Assembly (NCBI GenBank): GCA_025603075.1
Contig: MU626270.1
Span: 1 to 64,000 of the forward strand
Origin: Neoconidiobolus thromboides FSU 785
Taxonomy: Eukaryota > Entomophthoromycota > Entomophthoromycetes > Entomophthorales > Neoconidiobolaceae
Direction: 5' to 3'
DNA: 64,000 nucleotides
How positions within the stretch are numbered: the first letter of the stretch is position 1; every line of letters begins with the position of its first letter. Under the pieces are notes generated by a model, which did not search any database, was not told the DNA's origin, and saw nothing but the letters and a program-made list of their open reading frames with translations. Positions 38,659 through 52,054 of this stretch are shown piece after piece. Both the position numbers and the translations under genes were made by a program.

Positions 38659-40227
38659 TTGATTAATGTTTAAATTGTATCAGATTAATTAATAGTAATA
38701 ATAAACAAATACGTTATTTGTAATAAAAGTAAAGTTGAATTTGAATTTGAATTTATCTATCACTCGGATTGAATTTATAGTATTTTTTGATTGTGTAAAC
38801 ATTCAGAAATAAAAGTATTTGTCAATAGATTATAGAACAATTCTTTATTAATTACATAAAATGGACTAATTCAATGTCAATACCATTTTTATCTCAATGT
38901 TAAATATTGAAGATCAACTTTAATTACATATTTTGAAAGTGGTAATTTCGAGTAATACTTAATTTTTGATGTTCAGTTATTTTATCATAATATTCTGGTG
39001 CTATGTTACTTTATTCTGTAGAAGTTTTTACTGAAGTGATTAATAATTCCAATATTTTAAGATAAATTAGAGATATAAAAGAAAAAACAAACGAATATTA
39101 AAATTTCAAATTTCAAATTTCAAATGCACTACTTATGTTTTATATTCTTAGTTCATAACATATTTTTAATAACAATAGAGTAGATTGAGGAATTTTTAAC
39201 TATTGAAAACCCATGACAAGAAATTTCTATTTTTATCTTATAAATTAAGAAATTGCATTTTTTTTAAAATATTTTAAAAATTAATAATACAAAACTGAGT
39301 ACTAATGATAATAGTAATAAAATTATATTTTCTATTTTTGTCTATACAGCATTACCTTTTTTCAATAAAAATTTTAATAATAATAAAAATTAAACTAAAA
39401 GCTTTTAGTGGAACTTCTAGTATATTAAAATAGCATTTAAAGTAAAAGTTAAAATATTAAAAAAATACTAAATATACTTAAATATACTTTAATAATAAAA
39501 TTTATTATTGTATAAATTTGTTACTTTATTACATTTATTAAGTCAACATTTGTCTATTTAAACATATTGCTTTTAAAATTATTTTTATTTATTTTATTTT
39601 ATTTTATTTTATACAAATATTTTTTAATTTTAATATTCAATTTAGTTATTAATATCTTAGTGAAATTTATTAAAGTCAATATCAAATTTTTCTCAATAAA
39701 ATGATAAAGCATATTAATACTATTTCACATATCACTCTATACTTATCAATTTTTTTAATAAGATAAAAGTGATTTAGTTTAATAAATTCCTTTTTACTTT
39801 ATTATAAAAATTATTTTTAAATGTTGTTTTAGCTTATATGAAAAAATTAATTATAAAACATTGTTGATTTTAAAAGTATTTCATGTTTATTTGTCTATCC
39901 TTATTACTGTTGCTTTTCTTTTTTATGTCTAAAAGAATGATTATAAAGTAAAACTCATTTTTTCTAAAATTTAATTTCTATTAAAATAGATAAATTGAAG
40001 TTAAATTATTTACTGATTTTATTGTTCTCTCCCTTGTCTCTTACTTTAATATTTATCTAATGTATCCTCCTATTTCTTTATATTTTATTGAATTAATAAA
40101 AAAGCTGAAATTTTCAAAATTTTTATCCCAATTTATTACTAAAAATAGGTATTGTTCCCTAATTTAACTTAATCCAAAATTTTCGAAATTTCAATCTTTC
40201 ATTTTCTTTTCAATTTTTAGCATTCAA
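38659..40227. other. Gene-free AT-rich region
   Basis: About 1.5 kb with no ORF of note. Contains short direct repeats (AAATTTCAAATTTCAAA near 39105-39123) and ATTTTATTTT runs near 39590-39612. The UTP21 promoter lies at the right side. Confidence 0.4.
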
Positions 40228-43200
40228 ATGGCTTTAACTTTAGAAAATAAAGAAACTAATAATGTCCAAGTAATGACAAAGAAAATAAAGAATGAACCAC
40301 AACTAAATAATGCTTCTAAACTCTATCAACCTTTTAAAGCAGTTGGTTACATTTGTAATGAGGTGCCATTTTCCATTCAAACTTTAGGTGAATTTTCAGT
40401 CATTGGTACAGTGGTAGGAAATACTTTTCACTTATATGATGTAAGTCATTCTCTTTTGATTGAAATACTATTTATTAATATTATATTTTTTATAGCTTAA
40501 AAAACTTGTTGTTGTATTAGTTGGTAAGTGTTTTATTGAGTTTAAAAAAATGGAAGAGTAAATGATGTTAATTAAATTGTTTAAATAGGTCGTCAATGTG
40601 AGAAACCGATCAATGCCATTGCATTACGTAGAGAACATACTTTTGTTGCTGTTGGTAATCAAATCTTGAAATACAAAAGAACTCATCAGGTACTTAATTT
40701 ATAATCACGAAAACCTCCAATTTATCAATTAAAATTAATTTAATTTAATTTTATTTTATTAGACAAGAGTTATGAAATCCCCAACAGAAGGCGATATATT
40801 TTTATTACAAATATTTGGAGCTCATATTATGGCTTTAACGGAAGATAATTGTTTTCAACTTTGGGACATTAAAAATGGAGGTAAGTTAACGAATAAAATA
40901 GTCGTTATTTAAAATTATTAATTATGAATATTTAGAACTCTATACCTGTATTGATTTTGATTCTAATTCTTTTAGAGTCACTTCTATTTTACATCCAGAT
41001 ACTTATTTAAATAAAGTAATTTTTGGTTCCACCCAAGGTTCGATGGAATTATGGAATATTAAAACTAGGTAAACATAGTAAATATAATAACAACAATAAT
41101 AAACTAATTATTTTTATTTTAGGAAATTAATCTATAAATTTAAATCTTTTAATTCACCAATTACTTGTTTAGCTCAATCACCAATTGTTGATGTAATTGC
41201 TATTGGATTATTAGATGGACGAATTATACTGTATAATATAAAATTAGATAAAAAATTGTTTTCATTTCAACAAGAAGGTAAAGTAACATGTATTAGTTTC
41301 CGTACGGATTCATTTCATCATATGGCCACTTCGAGTATGGATGGGGACATAGCTATATGGGATTTAGAAGAAAAACGATTATTTCATGTGATGAAATATG
41401 CACATAATGGAAATATTCCGTCCATTCAATTTATGAATGGACAACCATTATTGATTTCTTCTGGTTCAGATAATACATTAAAACAATGGCTATTCGATAC
41501 ACATGATGATTTACCAAGGTTATATAAATCTAGATCAGGACATTTTGAGCCACCAACTCAAATTATTTATAATACAAATAATACTATTTTATCAGCAAGT
41601 CAAGATTTAACTTTGAGACAATTCTCTACATTTAAAGAAAATCAATCTTGTGAATTAAGTCAAGGTAAATTACAAGCTAAAGCTAAATCAATAAATAAAG
41701 ATATAAACAGTTTAAAATTACCACCAATAACTCAATTTACTTTAAATAATCAACAACAACAAAAGAGATGGGATAATATACTATCAATTCATTTAGGCCA
41801 ACCAATGGTAAGAACCTGGTCATTACAAAAAAATACATTAGGAGAACATATTTTATTACCACCTAATAACGAAATAGCCAAATCAGTAGCTATCTCTCAT
41901 TGTAACAATTTTGGATTAATTGGTACTATTCAAGGTTATGTCCATCAATTTAATTTACAATCAGGTTTATTAAGAAAATCAACTAAAGACTCTCATGAAG
42001 CTTCAATAACTTGTATATTAACTGATAATTATAATCGATTATTTAGTACAGTTTCTTTAGATGGTGTTATTAAAATCTGGGAATTTAAATCTCTAACTTT
42101 ATTACATTCAATCGATTTAAAATCATCTATTTCTTATGCTATTTCCCATAAAGAGAATTCATTAATTGCTACTGCTTGTGATGATTTTTCAATTAAAGTT
42201 GTAGATATTGAAACTCAAAAAGTTGTACGTATATTTAATGGTCATCAGCATCGTATTACTGGAATGGTAACTAATTCATTAATTTATTAATAAAATATAA
42301 TTTTATTAATTTAAATAGGCATTTTCCCCTGATGGTAGATGGCTAGTAAGTAGTAGTTTAGATAGTACTATTAGAACTTGGGATATACCTACGGGTTCAA
42401 TGATAGATATATTTGTAGTACCTAATGTAGTTACTTGTTTAAATTTTTCACCTCAAGGTGATTTTTTAGCAACAACACATGCAGGACAAGTAGGTATCTT
42501 TTTATGGTCTAATAAGTCAATGTATACGGATGTTAATTTGAAATCTATACCAATTTCATTCATACCCAATTCAGTCGAATTACCACAATCTTTAATTGAA
42601 GAAAAGCAAAATGAAAATGAAGAATTAATGGAAGATAAAGTGGAAGATGATAAAGAAAATGAGTTAGAAGATGGTAATTTATATAGATCACCTGATCAGT
42701 TAACTAGTGAAATGATTACATTATCTAATCAACCATGGTCTAAATGGCAAAAATTATTAAATCTAGAAACAATTAAACAACGAAATAAACCAATTGAACC
42801 AATTAAACAACCTGAATTAGCCCCTTTCTTTTTAACTACTACACAAGGTGTTAACCCTCAATTTATCATCAATGAAGAAAATAAGGAGAATAATCAAGAA
42901 GAAAGTAAAGTAACTACGTTTGATACAAATATTGAATCCGAATTTATTAAACTAATGAGAGAAGCAGTACAAAATCAAGAAATTGAAAGATTAATTCAAG
43001 GTATGGAAATAATGTCCCCACCTCAAATTGAAGTCGAAATGAATTTATTATCTGTGAGTAATAAATTTAATCAATTTAAAGTATTTTTAAAAGCCATTAT
43101 CTTATTGTTAAATAAAAAAGTGGGTTTTGAAATGGCTCATGCGTACTTAAATACATTCTTAAGAGTCCATGGTGATCTTGTGAATGAAAATCCATTAGAA

Positions 43201-43317
43201 TTTAATACTATCATGCATCAATTAAAACAAGTAATTAAAGAACAATGGAGTGGATTAGCGGATACATTTCGATTTAATAAATTGATGGTGAATTTTGTTA
43301 GAAATGCTAGGGTTTAA
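40228..43317 (+). CDS. UTP21: U3 snoRNP protein Utp21 (WDR36)
   Basis: WD40 protein of the small-subunit processome (UTP-B), needed for 18S rRNA maturation in the nucleolus. Start at 40228 (MALTLENKETNN). About eight exons: after YD, exon pieces give LKKLVVVLVG, RQCEKPINAIALRREHTFV, TRVMKSPTEGDIFLLQIFGA and ELYTCIDFDSNSF, then a long exon from about 41123 to 42269 and a last one to 43317. Two beta-propellers are seen: WDIKNG, LWNIKTR, IAIWDLEEK, LKQWLFD, IKIWEFKS and TIRTWDIPTG. The C-terminal Utp21 domain (FNQFKVFLKAIILLLNKKVG, AYLNTFLRVHGD) is diagnostic and separates it from other WD40 proteins. An acidic linker (EENEELMEDKVEDDKENELE) precedes it. Total about 900 residues, as expected. The start of VPS33 is only 192 bp downstream in the same direction. 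Confidence 0.93.
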
Positions 43318-43508
43318 ATGAGAAAAGAATAGAGATAGAGGATGTAAAGAATTCTTTGAGTTTTATTTTTATAGAGTCTTTTTTTTAAATAAAATATATT
43401 ATTTGTACTTTTTTTGATTATTGACTTCCCTTTTTTTTCGTTACGTCAATATTCAAAATGGATTTTTGAATATTTTGAAAGTTCAAGTTAGATTCTTTTT
43501 TAGTAAAA

Positions 43509-46207
43509 ATGGTGGCTACAAATCAATTGTTCGATGTAACAAAGATTAAGTTAAATTTAAAAGAGGAATTAATTCGAATGTTAGATTCGGTAAATCAAAT
43601 TGCTCAATACTGCTTATATATGTTGATAATCGATATTTTAGATTTTAGGTAAAAAAATCTTAATCCTTGACCCTAATTTATCTGGTGCATTATCTTTAGT
43701 AACTGAGTTTACTTTTTTAAAGGTAAGTCAACTTAAATTAAAAACAGAATTAGTATATTAGACAGAATAAAACAAAATAAAAGTAACCTTTATATTATAC
43801 TAGGAACGTGGAGTTGAAAAAGTGCTATTTTTAACCAATAAACAATTTGATATTGAAGGCGATAATTTATTATATTTAACAAGAGCTAATATTCAACAAT
43901 TGAATTTAATTGCAGGTAAATGCTTGGATTTTACCTACTCACCCCACCCCTTTACTAACTTGGTCAAATTTCATTAACCATTAGAAAATATACTTTATTT
44001 CAATAGTAAGAATGTGAATAAGGAATTCCATTTATATTGTGCACCAAGTAAAAATAGCTTAATTGAAGCATATTTTGAAGAAAAGGGAGTATTGGGTTCT
44101 TTAACTCAAATTGAATCTTTTAAAATGGATTTTATACCCTTGGAGGAGGATCTGTTTTCTTTAGAAAATTCAAATACATTTAAAGAGTTATATTTGGTAA
44201 GTTGGAATTCCAATTTTATGTGGATTTTGTACATTTTTGAAAAAAGATAATTAACAAAGTTAATATAATAGGATGGAGATTTCAACTGTTTAAGTGCTGT
44301 AGCTTCTGCATTAATGAAAATACAAAATGAACATGGTTATTTTAATCGAATATTAGGCAAGGGAAAATATTCCAAGGTAATTTAGAATCCATAATTTACA
44401 TTGATTGATTTATTAATTCTTCACATCCAACTTTATAGACGTTAAAAGAGATGCTTCATCGGTTACGATTAGAAAAAGAAGTAGAAGGAGAAAGTGATAT
44501 TATTCCCTCCAATATTATCAATTCAGTTATCTTATTAGAAAGAAACAATGATTTAATTACTCCATTATTAACTCAATTAACTTATGAAGGTTTATTAGAA
44601 GAAAATTATGGTATCAAAAATACACTAATTGAAGTACCAATTCATATGTTAGAGAAAAGCAGTAGTAATAATTCAACTTCCAGCAATCCAAATAGTAGCA
44701 AAATGAGCAATAAAAAGAAAAAAGTAGCACTTAATAACGGAGATGTTATTTATAAAAAATTAAGAGATTTAAATTTTGCCAATGTTGGAAAGACACTAAA
44801 TTTAGAAGCTAAAAGATTAGATGAAGATTATAGAAAACGACATCAAGCTCAATCTGTGAAGGAAATTAGAGAATTTGTATCAAATTTATCTAATTTACAA
44901 TCCGAACATTCTGCTTTAAGATTACGTAAGCTTAATAGAATTTGAGTTGAAATTTGAGTTCTAAAACTATATCTTAATGTAGATACTTCGTTAGCAGAAA
45001 GTCTTATGGAATTAAGTTCCTCTGAAGAATTTGATAAATTATTGGAAAATGAACAGAGTATGTACCTTAAAAAAATAGCATATTTTGTTATATTATATTA
45101 TATATATTGTTTTATTTCTATTATATTTTACATTCAAAAAAAGAAAATTAATATTAAATTAATCCATTTTAGATTTAATATCCGGCGGTATTAACATAAC
45201 AAATAGTATCTTAAACAATTCCATTGAATTAGTAGAAGATTTAATTGCACAACACGCCCCTTTAGTCAAAATATTGAGATTAATTGCATTACAATGTCAA
45301 GTTAATGGTGGGTTAGGAAGTAAGATATTAAGTCAGTATAAAAAGGAGATTTGCCAGGTAACTTCCTCAACACATTGATTAATAATAACAAAAACAAATT
45401 AATTTTAATATTTTATTTATAATTTTAGAATTATGGTTATCATCATTTATTAACGTTTGAAAATTTATCTAAAGTGGAATTAATTTATGAACTCAACCCA
45501 AATAATGTTCGAAATAAATTTAGTTTGATAGCTAAAGCTTTTCGTTTATTAGTAGAAGAAGTAGATGAGCAAATGCCAAATGATATCTCTTATGTTTATT
45601 CGGGTTATGCTCCATTAAGTATTCGATTAGCTTACTGCGGTATTGGTAATTTAGATAAATTTAATGTGGGAAAATTGAACAGTCGAAGTAACACTTTTAA
45701 TTCGATTGTTAGTACTTTTTCTTCCGTTGGTGTTAACAATGGCAACACAGGAATGAAAACTCAAAATTTAGGATCGGGATGGGCTAAGTTTGAAGATGTG
45801 CTAAAAGTTATTAATGGGCCCACATTTGATATTGTACAGAAATTTAATAGCGGAAATAAGGAAGAAGGTAAGTTTTTTTTTGTGATGAAAAAGTAGATTG
45901 ATTAACTAAAATGATATTTTTTTATTTTAGCTTCTATCACTACTTCCACATCTTCACCAAAGATCATCTTGATTGTATTCTTGGCAGGTTGTACTTCTAC
46001 CGAAATTGCAGCTATTCGATATTTATCCAAAGTAGATGAAGGTATATTTTTTAGTATTAAATTGTATAGATGAAGTTTTAAATTAATTAACTTTTTTTTA
46101 TTTTTTTAGCGAATTTTAAATTTATTATATTAACTACAAATATTATCTCGGGTAATTCTATGTTGGAATCGATTATTGAGGTAGGGAATCCATTGTTGGT
46201 TAATTAA
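43509..46207 (+). CDS. VPS33: Vacuolar sorting protein Vps33 (SM family)
   Basis: Sec1/Munc18-type protein of the HOPS/CORVET tethering complexes, which chaperones SNAREs for vacuole and endosome fusion. Start at 43509 (MVATNQLFDVTKIK). About ten exons with 40-60 nt introns. SM-family blocks: KKILILDPNLSGALSLVTEF (residue 25 on), EFHLYCAPSKNSLIEAYFEE, LLERNNDLITPLLTQLTYEG (the strongly conserved SM block), DVIYKKLRDLNFANVGKTLN, FVSNLSNLQSEHSALRLH and NISYVYSGYAPLSIRL-like (DISYVYSGYAPLS). The C-terminus carries PKIILIVFLAGCTSTEIAAI and FKFIILTTNIISGNSMLESI, ending EVGNPLLVN. The stop may instead lie further on if GTAGGG at 46181 is a splice donor. Convergent with NDUFAF5. A Ser/Asn-rich insertion follows the conserved SM block. 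Confidence 0.92.
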
Positions 46208-46552
46208 AGATTGTTAGTGGAAGGTATCAAAAGTAAATAACTTGTTTAAACTTTATTGTTATAAAAAAATATTATGACTATAGTTTGATTTTAAATGATT
46301 TTAATAATATTTTTATATCTACTTTACTAAGTTGGATATTAAAATTTTAACACAAAAATTCTTATTTATAATTAATAATTTAACTATCAACAATGATGTC
46401 ATACTCTTAGTTGATTCTCTATATAAATGTCTCTCAACTATCACTAATTGATTATAATAAAATTATAATAAAATACAAATAAACTTAATTTAACTAATAA
46501 AGAAATTTTTTATTATATGTACTCTTTAATATAACACTAACTTTAATTCAGT
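46208..46552. other. Convergent 3' region of VPS33 and NDUFAF5
   Basis: AT-rich, no gene. Probable polyadenylation regions of both genes. Confidence 0.4.
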
Positions 46553-48205
46553 TTATAATACTTCTTTTAAAGATTTTTTAGCTGAACCTCTTTCTTTTGG
46601 TTTTGGTTGGGAACAATCCGGTTTCCAACCAATCTAAATAAAATGATAAAATAAATAAACAATTCAATAAAATTGATAAGGTCGAATTAATAATTACCAG
46701 ATAAAGTATCTAAATAATAAAAAATTAGGTGATTAGTATTAAGAATAAATTAAATATAATTCAAATATAGAAATTACTTGAAATGTAGCTGGTATACTAC
46801 CATCTTCATTACCATGAGCAGCTAAATAATGAATGATAAATAATAAATAATAAATAATATTAGTATATAATCATTTAATAAAAATATATTTGTATACCTT
46901 GATAAATTGAATTAGCAGCTAATAGTATATCTCTTTTTAAAAATGGTTGTCTAATGATATTAAACAATTAATTAATTAATTAATTTAACTTTGAATTTCA
47001 ATTCTTCACTTTCTCAATCAGAAATTTCATTAAACATAATTCACTCGATTCAACTTACCTAGCAATCACTGCATTTGATTCTCCCATTGCATCCAAATCT
47101 TCCATTAAATGAAATATACTTGGATAATTGACTACAATTTCATCCACATCCACGGTAGTTAACGAAAATCCAGCTCGACTTAATAGATTCGAGATATCTT
47201 TAGCTTCTATAAAAGAAGAGTTAATTTATTATTATTGGTTTGTAAAATAAAGAAAAACAAGATAACATTAAAGTCAATAATAGATTATAGATCAATGGAT
47301 TTACCAGCAAAGGGCGATACCCTTGGAGATAAGCCTCCACCTCGTTCTTGCTCTGCTAATTGTAAGGAGGTACTATTAAAATCAAGGGATAAGTTAGTAT
47401 AAATATATAAAAACAGGCAATTATATCAAATTTTACCGTAATTCAAAGAGAGTATCACCACCAAACATACAAGCTAAAAATACACCATCGGGCATTAAAG
47501 CCTCTTTTATTTGGATGAAAGTACCTATCAAAGATTAATAAATTAATAAATAAAAATAAATTTTCTAATAATTATTGTTTTCTCTCACTTACCAGGTAAA
47601 TCATTAACCCAATGTAATGATAAATTGGAAATCACTGCCGGTATACTATTTTTTTCAAATTTTAATAACTCTTCATCCATTACTTGTCGTTCTATGGATA
47701 CTTCATAGTCACTATCTAAAGCTTCATCTCGATATAATAGTTTTTCTAACAAAAGAAAAAGAATTAAGATTAAAATGGTTGAAATTAAAAAATTAAGTAT
47801 GAATTCATTTATAATATATAAATGTTACCTGATATATCGCACATAATCAATTTATCAGTGCTATCTTTATCAATGTGTTTAATGATATGACCGGAACCGG
47901 AACCTAAATCAACAATAAATGGAAATTTCCTCTTAATTACCTAGTACAATAATTAATTAGTTAACTTCTAAATCCAATTGTACTATATTATAATCAAACT
48001 ATACTTCTAATCTTTCCACCATTCTAAGTCCCATCTCATCTTTTAAATAATCCGTTTCTCTATTGTGATTAATAATGCTGCGATCTCGATGCCATTTTTT
48101 AGCATCTCGGTCAAACACTTGCCATGGAGTTTGTGAGCTAACTGCTCGACGAAAATTTGGACTAATTATTGATTTTATAGTTGGTTTAAAATATTTCAAA
48201 AACAT
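46553..48205 (-). CDS. NDUFAF5: NDUFAF5-like mitochondrial methyltransferase (complex I assembly)
   Basis: Class I SAM-dependent enzyme; the human homologue hydroxylates an arginine of NDUFS7 during complex I assembly in the mitochondrial matrix. Start at 48205 ([20 protein letters not shown]), a typical mitochondrial presequence rich in Lys/Arg and Ser, then the family signature [19 protein letters not shown] and [16 protein letters not shown]. Motif I of the SAM site is [16 protein letters not shown], then LIMCDISEKLLYRD. Later family blocks: [40 protein letters not shown] and [17 protein letters not shown], ending [12 protein letters not shown]. About seven or eight introns. It shares a 105-bp intergenic region with the divergent FAF1 gene. 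Suggests the organism keeps complex I, unlike Saccharomyces (inference). Confidence 0.92.
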
Positions 48206-48310
48206 TAGAAAAGTTCACTTTTTATAAAATGAGAATAATTCCAAATTAAATCAAAACTGAAAATACATTCAACTTTAGAAATTCAATTTTGATTTTTTAA
48301 ATATTTCAAA
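48206..48310. promoter_or_regulatory. Bidirectional promoter region, NDUFAF5/FAF1
   Basis: Only 105 bp separate the two divergent start codons (48205 and 48311), so both promoters and 5' UTRs must lie within it or reach into the genes. No clear TATA element. Confidence 0.55.
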
Positions 48311-49344
48311 ATGAAAAAGACAATAAACTCAGTAAAGTAAGAAAATAAATCAAGTTGATAGTTTAAAGATTAACTAAGTTCTATCTAGTAAAGATGTGGA
48401 CCAAGAGGCATTGAATAAACTAAATGAAATGAATAGAAAATGGATGATGAATATGGGATTAGATGTAAGTCAATTCAAAAATAAAGAGGATATGGAAGAG
48501 GAAGATATAGAAATTGAAAAAGAAGAAGAAGAAGAAGAAGAAGAAGAAGAAGAAGAAGACAATGATATCGAAGAAGAAGAGTCTGATCCTGAAGAAGAAA
48601 TAAACCAGCCTAGAAAAAAAGTGGAAGTGGTAATCTACCAAGATTTATCAAAAGAGATACCAAAACCCATGGGCTCTAAAAAGTTTTTATCCTCGAATAT
48701 TAAACAACTTGATAAAAAGAAAAAAGCAGTCGAAGTAATAACAAAAGTAGAAAAAAAAGAAGAAGAAGAAAATCAATTATTTGATAAAGAATTAGAAAGT
48801 TTATTAAAAGATAGTAATTTAATTGAAAAATTAGCTACTTCGGAATTGACAGGAAAAGCTAAAAGAAAACATCAATTAAAAAAATTGGTGCAATTAGGCG
48901 CTAAGGTAAGGGTCTTGATACTCTCTTATGTTTGATTGAAGTTTTAATTTTATTTATTACTTCAAGCCTATGAAAAAAAGCCATGATCCTATTAAAACTC
49001 GACTTGAAGTAATTAGAAATAAAAAACGTAAAGTAGATGCTAAGATTGAAAGGGTAAGTTATATATAATAATAATAATAGAACATTTCAAGTTCAATTTT
49101 ATGACAATATTAAATTATTTTCTATTTTATATAGGCTAAAGAAGAAGGGAACTTTGATAAGAAATTTATTCATGAATATGAAGATGATAGTTTAAAGAAA
49201 AAGAAGAAAAAGAAAGTGGATGGATTAAAAACAAGTTTAGGTAAATTTAAAGATGGTGTATTACATATATCGAAAAATCATATCAAACGTAATACAATTA
49301 AGATTAAAAAAGATAATAAAAAGAAATCTTCATTTAGAAAATAA
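48311..49344 (+). CDS. FAF1: rRNA-processing protein Faf1 (C1orf131/DUF4602 family)
   Basis: Nucleolar small-subunit biogenesis factor. The start is not obvious: the large frame opens without ATG, so I place the first exon at 48311 (MKKTINSVN), joined through a GTAAGA...CTATCTAG intron to KDVDQEALNKLNEMNRKW. An acidic run of over ten Glu comes from a GAA/GAG repeat (48520-48560). Then a basic, helical region (SNLIEKLATSELTGKAKRKH) and the family block LKKLVQLGAK spliced to PMKKSHDPIKTRLEVIRNKK. The diagnostic C-terminal motif is LGKFKDGVLHISKNHIKR. A third intron lies about 49054-49135. About 280 residues. Divergent from NDUFAF5 and convergent with the HGSNAT-like gene. Confidence 0.8.
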
Positions 49345-49408
49345 ATATTATAATAACAACAAAATAAATAAGAAAAAAGCATATTACATTTATTATTATA
49401 TTTATAAA

Positions 49409-49423
49409 ATGTTTTTATTTTTA

Positions 49424-49453
<30 letters not shown>
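49409..49453. repeat. (TTTTTA)n tract between convergent genes
   Basis: Six-base units of TTTTTA, about seven copies, just past the FAF1 stop. Probably lies in a 3' UTR. Confidence 0.8.
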
Positions 49454-49454
<1 letters not shown>

Positions 49455-49462
49455 AATATTTT

Positions 49463-50839
49463 TTAAACACGTAAATACCAACCTTTATGATCTAAAAACC
49501 AAGCTAAAGGTACAAATATTATCCAAATAAAGAATTGAGACCAAATTAAAGAACCTAAAGAATCTGGACACCATTTACCAAATATATTAAAATACAAATA
49601 AGACCATAAATCAATTATTCCTTCACTGCTACCTAGTCCATCATAATTTAATGTAATTGCAAACATTGTACCTGCTACCATTTCAGACAATGCATAAATC
49701 AATAAAGGATTACTACCAACCTATATTATTTAAATATTATATTAATAAATACGTTCTATTATTATTCTATTGTTTATAAACATTACCTTTAAAAGTGATT
49801 TAAATAGAAATCGAATAATTTTCCAAGGATGATTCAAGCAATTTAAAATATCAATAAAATACATTAAAAGAGATAACATAATAAGAGAAAAACCCCCAGC
49901 ACATAAAACAAAAGTAGGAGTCCATAACGGTTTACCCACAGGAATAATAGGATCAAAACAATAAGCAATAAACAAAAATAATAAAGCACATAACAAAAAT
50001 TGAGCCATTTTCTGATATATCATTAAATTATCATTGAAATTCTTTCTATTTTTTAAAACATTTAAACCAACCATCAAACCCAACCAACAAGAAATACAAG
50101 CTGTAAACATAGATAATACACCTTCAGGATCAAAATCTTTTTTTTGATAATTATGATTTTTACCCCAAAACAATTGATCAATATATCCTTGAGCACTGCA
50201 TTCAGCACTTAAAGAACCTCGTCCACAATCAGGTACATTTAGTCCAAAGGTAATACCTAACCAAATAATCAAGGGTATTAGTGGAAACCCTACATATAAG
50301 TAATACTTTTTTAACTTATTATTTTCAAAATCTCTACAACAAATATAAGCAATTGAAGTCACTAAATAACATAAAGCTAATCTATGAAGTACGCCAACAA
50401 AACGATATTTATCTGATAAACCTTCCCAAGTAAATGGCCAACCGTTAAGAAAGGCTCCAATACCCCATAATAATATAGAACGCTTGATAATTTTCAATAT
50501 TAATTTACCATTCAAAGGTAATTTATTCAATGCTAATGGGATAGCTAATCCCATCATAAATACAAAGGTTGGGAAGATTGAATCTGCAATGGTAAACCCA
50601 AACCATTCGGCATGGGAGATCTGTGGGAATTGATTAATTACTTGATAATTGGCCGTTATCATTAAGATAATCACCAAGCCTCTTAAGCCATCTAAAGATA
50701 ATAGACGTTTGTTTTTGATTGTTACTGGTTTTATTTCTTCTTTAATATCTCCTTCTTCAATAGCATCTTCATTTACATTGGCATTAAATTCATTGATATT
50801 CAATTCGTCTGCATTCTTTTCATTCATTTTTGTTAGCAT
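49463..50839 (-). CDS. HGSNAT-like multi-pass acyltransferase (DUF5009)
   Basis: Two exons with a roughly 65-nt intron (about 49722-49787) joining SLLK to VGSNPLLIYALSEM. The N-terminus is acidic and cytosolic (NADELNINEFNAN), then family blocks LLSLDGLRGLVIILMITAN, SHAEWFGFTIADSIFPTFVF and MMGLAIPLALNKL; the His in ISHAEWFG aligns with the active-site His of human HGSNAT. About ten TM helices. The human enzyme moves acetyl groups across the lysosomal membrane onto heparan sulfate glucosamine. Fungi lack heparan sulfate, so the acceptor here is unknown. The stop is at 49463, convergent with FAF1. The start at 50839 (MLTKMNEK) has a second Met at codon 5. Family is firm, substrate unknown. Confidence 0.85.
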
Positions 50840-51959
50840 AATATTTAGAATTATAAAAAATAATAGAGTTTATCTTGATTTTTTATTTTATCTTTATACT
50901 TTTATTGAAATTTCTTTTCTATTTATACAGTTAAGTTTATCACTTTGTATTTATTTTTAACATATTACTAAATTCAGTACAAATGTCAGCTGATAACTCA
51001 TGTTATTATTGAATGACACGATCATTCTTTTAAATAGAATTATGGTGAAAAATAATGAGTTTTTTATGTTACAAACCTATTCTTTAGTTTTAGTTCACTT
51101 ATATTAAAATAAACAATTATTATTTTTAGTTTAATATATAATTAATACAATATTGCTTATCTATAAGATAGATTAATATAATAAAATTAATAAAATTAAT
51201 AAAATTAATAAGATTAGTATATTTCAATTAACAATAAAAAAGCAGTTATAATTTCAATTTAAAATTTCACCAATTAAACTATTCAATTTAAAATGTATGA
51301 TGATATCTTAAATATCATTATATTTTACATCTCGGAATAATACAGCTAAAAAGAATTCATGAGTTTGAATTATGAAATATTTAAAGATCACTCTGTTTCT
51401 TAAATTATTTAAAAATAACTCATTAATTGACAAAAATAAATTCAATTTAACATGGTTTCTCTCTCTTGATCCTTGCCATTACTATTTTCTAATTAGAATA
51501 CTGTTTTTTATATTTTATTTTTGAATAATTTATAGACAATATTTTTTTATATCGTTCTCTTTATATTGTAATAATACATTATTACTAAGTTGTATAGTTT
51601 TATGACACTTAATCTATAAAAAAAGAAGAAATGTTTGACTTGTTGTGTAACTAATAAAAATCCTCTTTTTTAACTGTTATATAATTTTAAAAGCCGTATT
51701 AATCTAAGTTTGAATCAAATGATAAACCTATTATATTAGTGTTTAAAAACAGTAATATAAAGTTTTTTTCAACCGAGTTTTAATAAGTTTTTATTTTAGT
51801 ATAATAGGATTATTATTAATTTTTTATATTTTTATTACCATTTAAGTATTTTATAGAACAAATAATATATTACAAATATACAATCTTTGTTTTTATTTTT
51901 ATTTTTTTTATACTCAATTAATAAAATAGTACTAATAATATAACTAAACCCTATTTTGA
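50840..51959. other. Gene-free AT-rich region
   Basis: Upstream of the HGSNAT-like gene. (AAAATTAAT)n-like short repeats near 51180-51215. No ORF of note. Confidence 0.4.
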
Positions 51960-52054
51960 TGCTTAAACTTTTTAGAACTTCATTTGTTCATATTTTAAAT
52001 ACTATTAAGTGAAAAAACTTAATAGTAAAATTCCTCAAAAGAAATATGCTCATA
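51960..52054 (-). mobile_element. MITE family M1, copy 18 (strongly decayed)
   Basis: Minus orientation. TTTTAGAACTTCATTTGTTC, AATACTATTAAGTGAAAAAA and TAGTAAAATTCCTCAAAAG match the family, with a right end ATATGCTCATAT. One TIR is lost. Confidence 0.55.

Noticed and set aside
48396-48935. FAF1 reading frame starting at GTG 48396
   Set aside because: GTG is not a likely start in a fungus; an upstream exon with ATG at 48311 and a good GTAAGA donor joins in frame.
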